Source: an uncultured Bacteroidales bacterium
Lineage (GTDB): Bacteria > Bacteroidota > Bacteroidia > Bacteroidales > Bacteroidaceae
Direction of reading: 5' to 3'
NCBI GenBank assembly: GCA_902783885.1
Contig: CACZSQ010000034.1
Location: 1-34,930, forward strand
Length of the DNA stretch: 34,930 bases
Positions 22,437 through 31,211 of the stretch are shown here, piece after piece. Within the stretch, counting starts at the first letter, position 1. Every line of letters starts with the position of its first letter. A program made the position numbers and the translations under genes. The notes below the pieces were generated by a model. That model did not search any database, had not been told where the DNA came from, and saw only the letters and a program-made list of their open reading frames with translations.

Positions 22437-23764
22437 ACAGCCTCTCCCTTGCCGTCCTCTGTCAGATAGAACAGGGGGGCGGGGTTGGTCTGTTCCTGCT
22501 CGTAGTAGTGCAGGCCGCTGTCATTGGTGCGGGGATGCCACTCCCCCAGCAGGTTAATCATCTCTGTCGCTGCCCAGATGACAGGGCCGTAGCCATGAGC
22601 GGCAGCCGTGCTGACAGGACGATAGTAGTAGAAGGCGGGGTCAAAAGCCATGCCAGTGCCTACGCAGGTGCCTGCCACTTTCCCATCCTCTGTAATCTTT
22701 GTGCTGATGGCGTGCCATGCCAGCTGGGCCACACCACCGTAGGTGATACCTTCAATCCATCCCTTGCGGATGGCGTGGGCGATGGAATAGCAGTAGATGG
22801 CGGTGGCAGAAGTCTCCAGATAGCTGTCGTTGCGGTCGAGGAGCTGATGCCAGAAGCCCTCGCTCGACTGCAGGGCACACAAGCCTGCGATGTGTTCGCG
22901 CAGCTGGTTCAGGATGAACTCGCGGTCGGGGTGATTCTCGGGCAGCATATCCAGCAGTTCAACAGTGGTGAGCAAAGCCCAGCCGTTGGCGCGTGCCCAG
23001 TGGTAAGTAGGCTGCTGTGCCAGACCCTCGACATAGCCATGACGATAAATCTTCTTTTCTGGTACCCACATACGCTTCACAAAATTCTTGTACATGGTTG
23101 CGGCCTCGTCGAAGTACTTCGAGTCGTTGAAGTAGATGCCTGCGTAGGCGATGGTCGGGATGCCCATATACATATCATCGAGCCACACGGTGTTGTGTTG
23201 CGGACGATGGCGGGCAAACATACCGTCAGGCAGGCGGTACTGGCCGTTCTCCAAGAAGTTGAAGTAGTTGTCGATGATGCCGTCGAGTTTTACAGCAATC
23301 ATCTCACGTTTTGTCCCTTTCATCATGGCGGTACACATCGTGCCGCAATCGTCGAGGGCACGCGGATGCATAATCTGCTCTAATTGTGCAGCTTCCACTT
23401 TGATATTAGCTGTATCTTGCTTTTCAGCTGCAGCCACAGCCTCTGCAATCAGCTGGAATTTACCAGCGACATAATCTTTGTAACGCATGTCGCCAGTGGC
23501 CTCGGCGGCATCAAGCAGGGCCTGATACGTAATACCCCACTCATAGGAACCGATGCGGAAGGTTCCTTGTTCACAATAGTTGAAGACACGGTCAAGGGCT
23601 GCTTTGACGTCCTCGGCTTTGAGTTCGCCATAGGGCACCTTATATTCAGGTTTCAGCAGATGTAGCGGGGTGTTGGAGTCGTTAATCTCCTCTGTCTGCT
23701 TATTCGTTTGTGTGCAGGAGGCCAGCGTGAGTACTGCTACGGCCATCAAGAATAGTTTTCTCAT
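22430..23764 (-). CDS. GH105 unsaturated rhamnogalacturonyl hydrolase, lipoprotein
   Basis: A 444-residue glycoside hydrolase of the GH88/GH105 type, which removes the unsaturated galacturonic acid left at the end of rhamnogalacturonan oligosaccharides by pectin lyases. MRKLFLMAVAVLTLASC has a lipobox with Cys17. The (alpha/alpha)6 barrel shows YEWGITYQALLDAAEATGD, TVWLDDMYMGIPTIAYAG with the Asp pair, YHWARANGWALLTTVELL and SYLETSATAIYCYSIAH. The ATG at 23764 is chosen over the upstream frame because it gives the lipoprotein signal. It is divergent from the PL26-like gene; a -7 box TAAATTTG lies 34 bp upstream. Confidence 0.92.
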   Translation of the reverse strand: MRKLFLMAVAVLTLASCTQTNKQTEEINDSNTPLHLLKPEYKVPYGELKAEDVKAALDRVFNYCEQGTFRIGSYEWGITYQALLDAAEATGDMRYKDYVAGKFQLIAEAVAAAEKQDTANIKVEAAQLEQIMHPRALDDCGTMCTAMMKGTKREMIAVKLDGIIDNYFNFLENGQYRLPDGMFARHRPQHNTVWLDDMYMGIPTIAYAGIYFNDSKYFDEAATMYKNFVKRMWVPEKKIYRHGYVEGLAQQPTYHWARANGWALLTTVELLDMLPENHPDREFILNQLREHIAGLCALQSSEGFWHQLLDRNDSYLETSATAIYCYSIAHAIRKGWIEGITYGGVAQLAWHAISTKITEDGKVAGTCVGTGMAFDPAFYYYRPVSTAAAHGYGPVIWAATEMINLLGEWHPRTNDSGLHYYEQEQTNPAPLFYLTEDGKGEAVK

Positions 23765-23797
23765 AAGATGATTTGTTAGATTTATCGTTATTGGGTG

Positions 23798-23805
23798 CAA
23801 ATTTA
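23798..23805 (-). promoter_or_regulatory. -7 box (TAAATTTG) of the GH105 gene
   Basis: TAAATTTG on the minus strand fits TAnnTTTG. It is divergent from the box at 23850-23857, so the two pectin transcripts may share regulation. Confidence 0.5.
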
Positions 23806-23849
23806 GCAAATTATATGCAAACAACACACTACTTTACACTTTTTTGTTT

Positions 23850-23857
23850 TATCTTTG
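23850..23857 (+). promoter_or_regulatory. -7 box (TATCTTTG) of the PL26-like gene
   Basis: TATCTTTG on the plus strand, 23 bp before the ATG at 23881 and only 11 bp before the alternative ATG at 23869, which favours the downstream start. Confidence 0.6.
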
Positions 23858-23880
23858 TGCCATAAAAAATGTTCACGACG

Positions 23881-26550
23881 ATGAAACGACTACTCTTTTT
23901 CCTCATTTTCTTTGTTCCGGTAATGGCTTTTGCCGACACCACGGCACGCTTGCATTGGATAGGTAAGACCCCGGAAGCCGCCAAGCCTGTTAGCTTTGGC
24001 ATTCCTTTTCAAAAAGGTGAGATGAGGCCCGATGACAGTTTCTGCCTTACCACCGATGATGGGAAGTCAATTTCCTCCGACTTCTGGCCCACGGCCTATT
24101 GGCCCGATGGCTCGGTGAAATGGGGCGGTTTTGCAGCTGTCATCCCCGGTGGCACAGAAGGTGTGGTGTTCGAGAAGAGGAAGGCCGCTTCAACGGGCAG
24201 TGTGAACAACAGTTCGCTTGCCCTCACTCTTAGTGAGACGTCAACTCAAATCCGCATTGGTTCAGGAGACTTTGTTGCATATATCCCTAAGCAGGGTGTA
24301 GCAATCATTGACAGTCTCGTATTAGACGGAACTTGCGTGACTGGCGGTGGACAATTGGTTTGTACCATTCAGGATAAACCCTATGCCGAAGGTGTTGGCA
24401 TCATTCATTTCGAAGACCTTGAAAGTAGTATAGATAAGGTGACAGTTGAGCGCGCCGGTGATGTGCGGGCTGTGGTGAAGATAGAGGGGAAGTACTCTTC
24501 CTGTAGAAGTAATGAAGATGACGGGGCGTCGGTGCTCCACCCCACGGGTGGATTCGGGAGAGGTGCTTTTGTTGTTCGTCTATACTTCTATGCCGGCTCG
24601 GAGCAAGTACGGCTTGTACACACCTATTTATATAATAGCGACCAGAACCATGACTTCATCCGTTCCCTTGGCGTACGTTTCGAGGTGCCGATGAGCGAAC
24701 AGGCTTACAACCGCCATGTCGCCTTTGCTACACAAGATGGTGGTGTGTGGAGTGAGAGCGTGCAGCCGTTGAGCGGGCGGCGTGTCCTTGAGAACCCGAA
24801 CCCAGACCCCGCTCACGAGGGCGCTGCCTCATCCATGGAACAACAGCAGGTGGCCGGACTGCGCATCCCCGAGCCCTCTTCCTTCGATGAAAAGGGGCAA
24901 AATCTTCTGCACCACTGGGCACGGTGGAACACCTTCCGCCTCTCACAAACCTCTGACCAAGGCTATGCCATTCAGAAACGGGCTCATTCGAATAACCAGT
25001 GGGTCGGCACCCATGCTGGTCAGCGCGCTTCGGGATACGCTTTCGTGGGCGATGTAAGCGGTGGACTCGGTCTCTGTGTCAAAGACTTTTGGCAGAGCTA
25101 CCCTGCCTCGTTGCAGGTAGATAGCGCCTCGCACGAAACCGCTTACCTCACGGCCTATCTCTGGGCTCCTGAGGGCGGTGCCATGGATCTGCGCCACTAC
25201 GATAATGTCGCTCACGACCTCAACGCCTCCTACGAGGATGTACAGGAGGGTATGTCAACGCCCTATGGTATTGCGCGTACATCTGTGATTACATTACTCC
25301 CCGAACGTGCCTATCCGGGTAAGGCCGCCGTTGCACGGCGCGCCCAGCAGCTCAGCGAGGATGCCCCGCTCGTCTGCACTCCCGAATATCTCCATTCCCG
25401 CCATGCCTTCGGCGTATGGAGCCTGCCAGACCGAAGCAATGAACGGCGTGCTCAGGTGGAGGATTTGCTGAAAGATTATCTGGACTTCTATGTGAAGGCC
25501 GTCGATGAGCACCATTGGTATGGCTTTTGGAACTATGGTGACGTGATGCACCAATACGATGCAGCCCGCCATGAATGGAAGTACGATGTCGGCGGCTTCG
25601 CGTGGGATAACACCGAGCTGGGCAGCATCTCGTGGTTGTGGTATTCGTTCCTGCGCACGGCACGTCCCGATGTCTGGCGCATGGCTGAATCGATGACGCG
25701 CCACACCTCAGAGGTCGATGTCTATCACATCGGTCCTTTCGCGGGGCTCGGCAGTCGTCACAATGTGAGTCATTGGGGCTGCGGTGCCAAGGAAGCGCGC
25801 ATCTCGCAGGCTGCCTGGAACCGTTTCTACTACTACCTCACCACCGACGAGCGCACAGGCGACCTGATGACAGCCGTAAAGGATGCCGACCAGATGCTTT
25901 ATACCATCGACCCCATGCGTCTGGCCTTGCCGCGCGAGAAATACCCCTGCACGGCTCCGGCGCGTCTGCGCATCGGTCCCGACTGGGTGGCTTATGCGGG
26001 CAACTGGATGACAGAGTATGAGCGTACGCGGAATCCTAAGTATCTCAAGAAAATACAGGCCGGCATGAAGAGTATCGCAGCCTTGCCTGATGGTATGTTC
26101 ACCGGTCCCGGAGTCCTTGGCTACGACCCTGCCACGGGCATCATCTCGTATGAGGGCGACAAGAATGTCACCCACACCAACCATCTGAAACTCATCATGG
26201 GTGGCTTTGAATTGTTGCACGAGATGATGGAGATGGTTCCGAACAAGAAGTTCGAAGCTGTCTATCTCGACCATAATGCCCGCTATCACCAGGTGACAAA
26301 CAACCGTTTCCGTATCAGTCGTCTCAAGGGTTATGCGGCAGCTAAGTTACATGATAAGTCATTAGCTGCAGACGCCTGGAAGGAGATGTGGCAGTACAGT
26401 CGTCCCGCTCAGCACTACCGTTTCAACCCACAGCTGGTGTTGCCCCCAGAGACGCCGCAGCCTCTCACTGAGAGCCCTGAGACCACCACCAATGACTGCG
26501 CTCTTTGGAGTCTCGATGCAATATATCTGCAAGAGGTAGTACCACAATAA
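23881..26550 (+). CDS. PcRGLX/YetA-like exo-rhamnogalacturonan lyase (PL26 type)
   Basis: An 889-residue secreted protein starting MKRLLFFLIFFVPVMAFA; an ATG four codons earlier is less likely given the promoter. The N-terminal RIFT-type domain has VSFGIPFQKGEMRPDD and AYWPDGSVKWGGFAAVIPGG. A long beta part is followed by an alpha-barrel (about 530-800) with WYGFWNYGDVMHQYD, WDNTELGSISWLWY, GSRHNVSHWGCGAKEARIS and NRFYYYLTTDERTGD. These are typical of the PcRGLX/YetA group, whose fungal founder releases unsaturated galacturonosyl-rhamnose units from rhamnogalacturonan-I. Family call is confident; the exact activity of bacterial members varies. Followed by a DUF4861 gene in the same direction. 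Confidence 0.88.
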   Translation: MKRLLFFLIFFVPVMAFADTTARLHWIGKTPEAAKPVSFGIPFQKGEMRPDDSFCLTTDDGKSISSDFWPTAYWPDGSVKWGGFAAVIPGGTEGVVFEKRKAASTGSVNNSSLALTLSETSTQIRIGSGDFVAYIPKQGVAIIDSLVLDGTCVTGGGQLVCTIQDKPYAEGVGIIHFEDLESSIDKVTVERAGDVRAVVKIEGKYSSCRSNEDDGASVLHPTGGFGRGAFVVRLYFYAGSEQVRLVHTYLYNSDQNHDFIRSLGVRFEVPMSEQAYNRHVAFATQDGGVWSESVQPLSGRRVLENPNPDPAHEGAASSMEQQQVAGLRIPEPSSFDEKGQNLLHHWARWNTFRLSQTSDQGYAIQKRAHSNNQWVGTHAGQRASGYAFVGDVSGGLGLCVKDFWQSYPASLQVDSASHETAYLTAYLWAPEGGAMDLRHYDNVAHDLNASYEDVQEGMSTPYGIARTSVITLLPERAYPGKAAVARRAQQLSEDAPLVCTPEYLHSRHAFGVWSLPDRSNERRAQVEDLLKDYLDFYVKAVDEHHWYGFWNYGDVMHQYDAARHEWKYDVGGFAWDNTELGSISWLWYSFLRTARPDVWRMAESMTRHTSEVDVYHIGPFAGLGSRHNVSHWGCGAKEARISQAAWNRFYYYLTTDERTGDLMTAVKDADQMLYTIDPMRLALPREKYPCTAPARLRIGPDWVAYAGNWMTEYERTRNPKYLKKIQAGMKSIAALPDGMFTGPGVLGYDPATGIISYEGDKNVTHTNHLKLIMGGFELLHEMMEMVPNKKFEAVYLDHNARYHQVTNNRFRISRLKGYAAAKLHDKSLAADAWKEMWQYSRPAQHYRFNPQLVLPPETPQPLTESPETTTNDCALWSLDAIYLQEVVPQ

Positions 26551-26552
26551 CA

Positions 26553-26678
26553 GACTCTCCCCCCGCCTGTCCATCCTCGACTTAGGAGTTAAGCCTCGGT
26601 CGCTCGGAGAGATTGACATTGAGTCAATCCCCTCTTTCCTCGCTACCCTATGAGGGAGGGAGTGGTCACCTAACAAGA
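26553..26678. repeat. REP-like palindromic element between PL26-like and DUF4861 genes
   Basis: gactctccccccgcctgtcc (26553-26572) and, after an unrelated insert, tatgagggagggagtggtc with cacctaacaagaat (to 26678) match the ends of the dispersed element also seen at 28706, 28808 and 34527. Confidence 0.6.
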
Positions 26679-26705
26679 ATCGTAACTATTAGCTTACATA
26701 CAGAA

Positions 26706-28013
26706 ATGAAAAGAAAAACAATAGCAGCCATTTGTCTATTATTACTACCTTCCTCCCTATTCGCCAAGGTAACCGCACCCTCCCTAACAGGGAGGGCGGG
26801 GGGAGAGTCCGGGCCTTCCCTTATTGTGAAAGTTACCAACCCCTCTTCCACAGACCGCAAGGATGTCCCCGTGGTTGTGGATTTGCATAAAGCTTTAAAA
26901 GAGAAATCCTCTACCGTTCTTTCCGCAGAGGTAACCGCCCTCCCTTCCTCAAAAGATTCTACTCCCTCCCTCATAGGGAGCGAGGGAGAAGAGCCTTCTC
27001 AGCTTGACGATCTCGACGGCGACCTTGTCCCCGATGAGCTTTGCTTCGTGGCCGACATCCCCGCAGGCAGCACCCGTTCTTTCCGTGTAACTTGCCTTGC
27101 AGAGCCCTCGCAGAAATCTTTCCTTCCCCGCACCGCCGCTTTCATGAAGGTGTGGGATCGCAAGTACCGCTACCCCTATATCAATAGCATCGAGTACCAG
27201 GGACGCAACGAGCCCCTGGCCACCTACGATGCCATCTACGGCCACGGCGCACAATGGGAATCCGAGCTCGTTGGCTTCCGCGTCTATATGGACCACCGCC
27301 AGAGCATCGACATCTACGGCAAGCCCACTCCTCAGCTCGTTCTTGACAAAACCAATTTCTATAGCACACGCGAAGATATTGCCAATGGCCTCGGCTGCGA
27401 CATACTTTTCGCAGGCCCCAGTGTAGGCGCAGGCTCTTTTCGTGGTTATGTGAACGACCAGCCCACATACGTGGATAGCGTGGAAGCCCGTGGTCAGCGT
27501 GTTGTAGCCAGCGGCCCCGTTCGCGCCATCGTGGAGGTGTGGGACAAGAACTGGTGGTACAACAACAAGATGCTACAGATGCGCCAGCGCTATACCATCT
27601 ATGCCGGCCATCGCGATGTTCAGGTTGATATCCAGCTCTCCGGTGCCGCTGTCGATAGCGAGACATTCTGCACAGGCGTACAGAAAATAGAAATGGAGAA
27701 CGAGGGACTCATGGAGCTCACAACGGGTCTCGTCGGGTCATGGGGAAAAAACATCCCCGACAAAGCTGCCGAGGATTTGGTAGAGGGCGTAGGCTTAGGT
27801 GTCTCTGTTGATGCTCCTTTCTTGTTGGCTAAGAAAGAAGATGCCTACAACTACCTCACCATCCTTCGTCCTGTTAACGGGCATATCCGTTACCATCTCG
27901 CCATTTGTGCCTTGATGGAGAAAAACGGTTTCCACAATGCTCAAAGCTGGTTCTCCTGGCTTAGGCAATGGCAGCAGGAACTGGGCCAACCCTGCGATGT
28001 GCAGGTTAAGTGA
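26706..28013 (+). CDS. Secreted DUF4861 protein with two repeat-derived insertions
   Basis: A 435-residue exported protein: [20 protein letters not shown] is the signal peptide. The DUF4861 body has [60 protein letters not shown] and [23 protein letters not shown]4861 proteins are found in Bacteroidetes clusters for pectin and other uronate polysaccharides; no activity can be read from the residues. Two stretches are made of the REP-like palindrome read in frame: residues about 24-36 ([13 protein letters not shown]) just after the signal peptide and about 84-98 ([15 protein letters not shown]). The longer frame from 26613 is rejected because it lacks a signal peptide. It overlaps the ispD stop by 8 bp, tail to tail. 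Confidence 0.85.
   Translation: MKRKTIAAICLLLLPSSLFAKVTAPSLTGRAGGESGPSLIVKVTNPSSTDRKDVPVVVDLHKALKEKSSTVLSAEVTALPSSKDSTPSLIGSEGEEPSQLDDLDGDLVPDELCFVADIPAGSTRSFRVTCLAEPSQKSFLPRTAAFMKVWDRKYRYPYINSIEYQGRNEPLATYDAIYGHGAQWESELVGFRVYMDHRQSIDIYGKPTPQLVLDKTNFYSTREDIANGLGCDILFAGPSVGAGSFRGYVNDQPTYVDSVEARGQRVVASGPVRAIVEVWDKNWWYNNKMLQMRQRYTIYAGHRDVQVDIQLSGAAVDSETFCTGVQKIEMENEGLMELTTGLVGSWGKNIPDKAAEDLVEGVGLGVSVDAPFLLAKKEDAYNYLTILRPVNGHIRYHLAICALMEKNGFHNAQSWFSWLRQWQQELGQPCDVQVK
26778..26809 (+). repeat. REP-like palindrome inside the DUF4861 coding region, first
   Basis: ccctccctaacagggaggg followed by cggggggagagtc. Read in frame as [11 protein letters not shown]. Confidence 0.75.
26960..26995 (+). repeat. 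REP-like palindrome inside the DUF4861 coding region, second
   Basis: tactccctccctcatagg followed by gagcgagggagaagagcc. Read in frame as [13 protein letters not shown]. The upstream part (aagattctactccc) also matches the element inside ispD. Confidence 0.7.
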
Positions 28014-28779
28014 GTAGCGCTTCGGCTATTGTCAGGTCGAAGGGGGTTGTGATTTTGATGTTTTCGCGATTGCCTTCTACGAGGGCGACAGTGTGTCCAA
28101 GTGCCTCAACGACAGAGGCATCATCTGTGAAAGCATCTCGATAAGGCTGTTCGTATGCGCGCAGCAGCAGGTCCAGCTGGAAGGTCTGCGGGGTCTGCAC
28201 AAGGCGGTACAGGGAACGGTCCACAGTGGCAGAGGTTTCCTCCCGAGCGCCCCCCGTTGAAGAAAGTATCTGGCGAATAGTCTCCACGACGGGGATGACA
28301 GGAACCGCAGCCCCGTATTCGCGGGCTGCATTGAAAGTGCGGCGGATGACTTCCGCACTCACAAATGGTCGCACCCCATCATGCACGGCAACCAATGCTC
28401 CCTCAGAACTGATGGATTCCATGAGTCTCTTGAGGCTCATCAGCCCATTCTTCACGCTGTGGAAGCGTGTCTCGCCACCGTCAGCGACGACGTGCGGGAG
28501 TGTGAAACCATGCTTTTGGCAAAGGTCTTGCCAAAAAGCCTGTTGGTCTTTGGGGAGAACTAAAATCAGCTGTATGCCTGGGATGGCCCGTTCGAAGGCC
28601 TCCAGCGTGTGCATCAGCACAGGTCGCCCGCCAATAGGCAGGAACTGCTTGGGCAGGTCAGTCCCCATGCGCAGTCCCTTGCCGCCAGCAACGATGATGA
28701 CGGAAGACTCACCCCCCTGCCCCTCCCTATAAAGGAGGGGAGTAGAATCCATCAAAGAAGAGGCTTCCTTAATTGACAT
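28006..28779 (-). CDS. ispD: 2-C-methyl-D-erythritol 4-phosphate cytidylyltransferase
   Basis: A 257-residue MEP-pathway enzyme that joins CTP and [23 protein letters not shown] is the nucleotide-binding loop, [16 protein letters not shown] holds the catalytic Asp region and [27 protein letters not shown] and [17 protein letters not shown] complete the pattern. The family normally starts a few residues before the VIIVAGGKG loop. Here an extra N-terminal part of about 26 residues ([20 protein letters not shown] and on) is encoded, half of it by a REP-like element. ATGs at 28779 and 28752 and a TTG at 28791 are all possible starts. It is probably co-transcribed with the DJ-1 gene upstream. Confidence 0.92.
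   Translation of the reverse strand: MSIKEASSLMDSTPLLYREGQGGESSVIIVAGGKGLRMGTDLPKQFLPIGGRPVLMHTLEAFERAIPGIQLILVLPKDQQAFWQDLCQKHGFTLPHVVADGGETRFHSVKNGLMSLKRLMESISSEGALVAVHDGVRPFVSAEVIRRTFNAAREYGAAVPVIPVVETIRQILSSTGGAREETSATVDRSLYRLVQTPQTFQLDLLLRAYEQPYRDAFTDDASVVEALGHTVALVEGNRENIKITTPFDLTIAEALLT
28706..28745 (-). repeat. REP-like palindrome inside the ispD 5' coding region
   Basis: gactcacccccctgcccc, tccctataaaggagggg and agtagaatcc. On the minus strand it reads in frame as [14 protein letters not shown]. It is an inverted partner of the copy at 28808-28853. Confidence 0.8.
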
Positions 28780-28800
28780 AGGATTAAACAATGAGTCTTG

Positions 28801-28853
28801 AAAGGTGACTACTCCCCTGCTTTATAGGGAGGGGCAGGTGGGAGAGTCTTTTA
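28801..28853 (+). repeat. REP-like palindrome between the DJ-1 gene and ispD
   Basis: ggtgactactcccctgc, tttatagggaggggcagg and tgggagagtc, facing the copy at 28706-28745 head to head with about 55 bp between. The pair could fold into a large hairpin in the transcript. Confidence 0.8.
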
Positions 28854-29393
28854 CTTATATAGCATCCCTTTGGCCAGTGCCTCAGCCGTCTCTTTGTTCT
28901 TCAGGCGCTCCACAATGGTATAGCCGAATTCGAAGACGGCAGCAGGACCCTTGCCCGTGATGAACAGGCCGTCCTGTTCCACGAGGGCTCCCGTGTATGT
29001 AGCGCCGCGGAGTTCTTCTTCAAAGCCAGGATAGCAGGTCGCACGCTTTCCTTCAAGCAGACCGAGTCTTCCGAGAATCAGCGGGGCTGCGCAGATGGCA
29101 GCGACTGGGCGTCCGAGATAGACATGATCGCGGATGCGCTCGTTCAGGTCTTCACAGGCCGCAAGGTTTGTGGCTCCGGGCAGTCCGCCGGGGAAGATGA
29201 GCATCTCAGCATCGAAGAATTCGATGTCCTTCAGCAGAGCGTCCGTTTCCACGCGTATGCCGTGCGAGCCGGTGACGATGCGCTCATTGGTGATAGAGAC
29301 AATCTGCAGGTCAAGGCCAGCGCGGCGGATGATGTCGGCAGTTCCGAGGGCTTCCAGTTCCTCGGTACCAGTAGCAAAAAAGAGATAGATCAT
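28851..29393 (-). CDS. DJ-1/PfpI (YajL-like) family protein
   Basis: A 180-residue DJ-1 superfamily protein. MIYLFFATGTEELEALGTAD holds the conserved Glu, LIFPGGLPGATNLAA the oxyanion loop, and PVAAICAAPLILGRLGLLEG the nucleophile-elbow Cys101. YajL/DJ-1 proteins act in protection against oxidative and carbonyl stress; the exact activity is not fixed by these motifs. It starts six bases after the pdxJ stop, so pdxJ, this gene and ispD are one operon. Confidence 0.9.
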   Translation of the reverse strand: MIYLFFATGTEELEALGTADIIRRAGLDLQIVSITNERIVTGSHGIRVETDALLKDIEFFDAEMLIFPGGLPGATNLAACEDLNERIRDHVYLGRPVAAICAAPLILGRLGLLEGKRATCYPGFEEELRGATYTGALVEQDGLFITGKGPAAVFEFGYTIVERLKNKETAEALAKGMLYK

Positions 29394-29398
29394 AATTA

Positions 29399-30151
29399 TT
29401 ATTGAAGTTGTGCAAGATACCTTTTGATGGTTTCCTCAAGTCCTAAGTACAGGGCATCGCAGATGAGGGCGTGTCCGATGCTCACCTCGTCAGTCCATGG
29501 AATCTGCTGATGGAAGTATGCCAAGTTCTGCAGGCTGAGGTCGTGTCCGGCGTTGAGTCCAAGGCCCAGCGCCTTGGCTGCTTTGGCAGCTCGGATGAAG
29601 GGGGCGATGGCGGCGGCGCGGAGGGCTTTACCCTCAGGAGAACCTTCTGGAACAGCAATGGCGGCAGCCATGTCTGTGGCATAGGGCTCAGTGTAGAGCT
29701 CTATGCGGTCGGCACCGGTGCGTGCTGCGTATTCGACCATCTCTTCGTCAGCATTGACAAAGATGCTCACGCGAATGCCGGCTTCACGGAAGCGGGCCGT
29801 CACATCGGTGAGGAAGTTCAGGTGTGTCTTCGTGTCCCATCCGTGGTTGCTGGTAATCTGGTCGTGTCCGTCGGGCACGAGTGTCACTTGTGTAGGGCGG
29901 TTTTCCAGCACCAGTGCTATGAATTCCGAGATAGGGTTCCCCTCGATGTTGAACTCTGTGGTCAGGAGTGGCCGCAGGTCACGGACATCCTGATAGCGGA
30001 TATGGCGTTCGTCGGGTCGCGGGTGAACGGTGATACCTTGCGCACCGAACCGCTCGCAGTCGAGAGCCACCTGCAGGACATTCGGGTTATTACCGCCTCG
30101 TGCATTGCGGATGGTTGCCACTTTGTTGATATTAACGCTTAGTTTTGTCAT
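29399..30151 (-). CDS. pdxJ: Pyridoxine 5'-phosphate synthase
   Basis: A 250-residue TIM-barrel enzyme that condenses 1-deoxyxylulose 5-phosphate with 3-amino-2-oxopropyl phosphate, the ring-closing step of the DXP-dependent vitamin B6 pathway. [76 protein letters not shown] and [19 protein letters not shown] are all family motifs. The ATG at 30151 is the normal family start; the longer frame runs into the promoter. Divergent from nadK, a usual arrangement in Bacteroidales. Confidence 0.96.
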   Translation of the reverse strand: MTKLSVNINKVATIRNARGGNNPNVLQVALDCERFGAQGITVHPRPDERHIRYQDVRDLRPLLTTEFNIEGNPISEFIALVLENRPTQVTLVPDGHDQITSNHGWDTKTHLNFLTDVTARFREAGIRVSIFVNADEEMVEYAARTGADRIELYTEPYATDMAAAIAVPEGSPEGKALRAAAIAPFIRAAKAAKALGLGLNAGHDLSLQNLAYFHQQIPWTDEVSIGHALICDALYLGLEETIKRYLAQLQ

Positions 30152-30181
30152 GTTTCGTACTTTCTGGAATGGTTTCTGCTG

Positions 30182-30189
30182 CAAAAGTA
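30182..30189 (-). promoter_or_regulatory. -7 box (TACTTTTG) of the pdxJ operon
   Basis: TACTTTTG on the minus strand, 30 bp before the pdxJ ATG and divergent from the nadK box at 30212-30219. Confidence 0.7.
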
Positions 30190-30211
30190 GGTAAAATTCA
30201 AGAGAAATATG

Positions 30212-30219
30212 TATTTTTG
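30212..30219 (+). promoter_or_regulatory. -7 box (TATTTTTG) of nadK
   Basis: TATTTTTG on the plus strand, 23 bp before the nadK ATG. The two divergent -7 boxes are only 22 bp apart, so their -33 regions overlap. Confidence 0.65.
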
Positions 30220-30242
30220 CACCGAAAATCCTAAGAAATCCT

Positions 30243-31178
30243 ATGCGTAAGCTCCGATTTGCCCTGTTCGGCAACTCTTTTCAGGCCAAGAAGTCGGCCT
30301 CTGTGCAGCAGCTGTTCCAATTGCTGATGGCTCGTGAGGCTGCGTTGCAGATAGACGGCACGTTCTATCGCTTCCTCACTGAAGAACTGCAGATAGACAT
30401 TCCTTCTGCGGTGCAGGTGGTGGCCGACGGGCAGTTCGATGCCGATGTGCTCATCTCCCTGGGGGGCGACGGCACATTTCTTGAAGCTGCACGTCGTGTG
30501 GCCGACCGCGGAATCCCCATTTTGGGTGTGAATATGGGGCGCTTAGGTTTTCTGGCCGATGTCCTGCCCGAGGACTTGGAGGAGGCCGTGAATCAGATCT
30601 ATGCCGGCGAATGCCACGTGGAAGAACGCTGTCTCCTGCAGTTGGAGTACGACAAGGGTCAGCCCGAGGGTTATCCCTATGCCTTGAACGAGGTCGCTGT
30701 GCTGAAGCGCGATGTCTCATCGATGATTTCCATTCGCATCGATGTCAACGGAGAGTACCTGACCACCTACCAGGCCGACGGCCTGATTGTGAACACTCCC
30801 ACCGGTTCTACGGGTTATGCCTTGTCTGTGGGCGGCCCCGTCATGCAGCCCGGCAGCCACACGCTGGGGCTGGTGCCTGTGGCTCCTCATTCATTGACCG
30901 TTCGCCCGTTGACGCTGATGGACGATGCCGTCATCACGCTGACGGTGTCCTCCCGCAACCACCGTTTCCTCGTAGCCCTCGATGGACGCAGTGAAAAGTG
31001 CAGCGAGGACGTAAGGCTCACCATCCGTCGCGCACCTTATATGATTAAGGTGTTGAAACGCCCCGGTCAGAGCTTCTTCCGCACCTTGCGCACGAAGCTG
31101 ATGTGGGGCACGGATGTGAGAATGAAGAATGAGGCCCCCAAGCCCCCTAAAGGGGAGTGTGAGGGAAATGAAGAATGA
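30243..31178 (+). CDS. nadK: NAD kinase
   Basis: A 311-residue ATP-NAD kinase that makes [21 protein letters not shown] has the GGDGT motif with the catalytic Asp, [19 protein letters not shown] and [14 protein letters not shown] line the NAD site and [20 protein letters not shown] is the second conserved loop. The family ends near [13 protein letters not shown]; the remaining 18 residues ([18 protein letters not shown]) come from a CATTCTT unit and a palindromic repeat that displaced the original stop. Confidence 0.96.
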   Translation: MRKLRFALFGNSFQAKKSASVQQLFQLLMAREAALQIDGTFYRFLTEELQIDIPSAVQVVADGQFDADVLISLGGDGTFLEAARRVADRGIPILGVNMGRLGFLADVLPEDLEEAVNQIYAGECHVEERCLLQLEYDKGQPEGYPYALNEVAVLKRDVSSMISIRIDVNGEYLTTYQADGLIVNTPTGSTGYALSVGGPVMQPGSHTLGLVPVAPHSLTVRPLTLMDDAVITLTVSSRNHRFLVALDGRSEKCSEDVRLTIRRAPYMIKVLKRPGQSFFRTLRTKLMWGTDVRMKNEAPKPPKGECEGNEE

Positions 31179-31211
31179 ATAATGAAGAATAAAGAATGAA
31201 GAATGAATAAT
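31123..31211. repeat. Repeat cluster at the nadK 3' end
   Basis: A palindromic element (gccccctaaaggggagtgtg, 31142-31161) flanked by reverse units of the CATTCTT family (gaatgaagaatgaataatgaa, written here in part) reaching to the start of the ABC gene. It supplies the last codons of nadK. Confidence 0.7.

Noticed and set aside
26553..26705. Insertion sequence remnant between the PL26-like and DUF4861 genes
   Set aside because: No transposase-coding fragment; the sequence is explained by the REP-like element with an unrelated insert.
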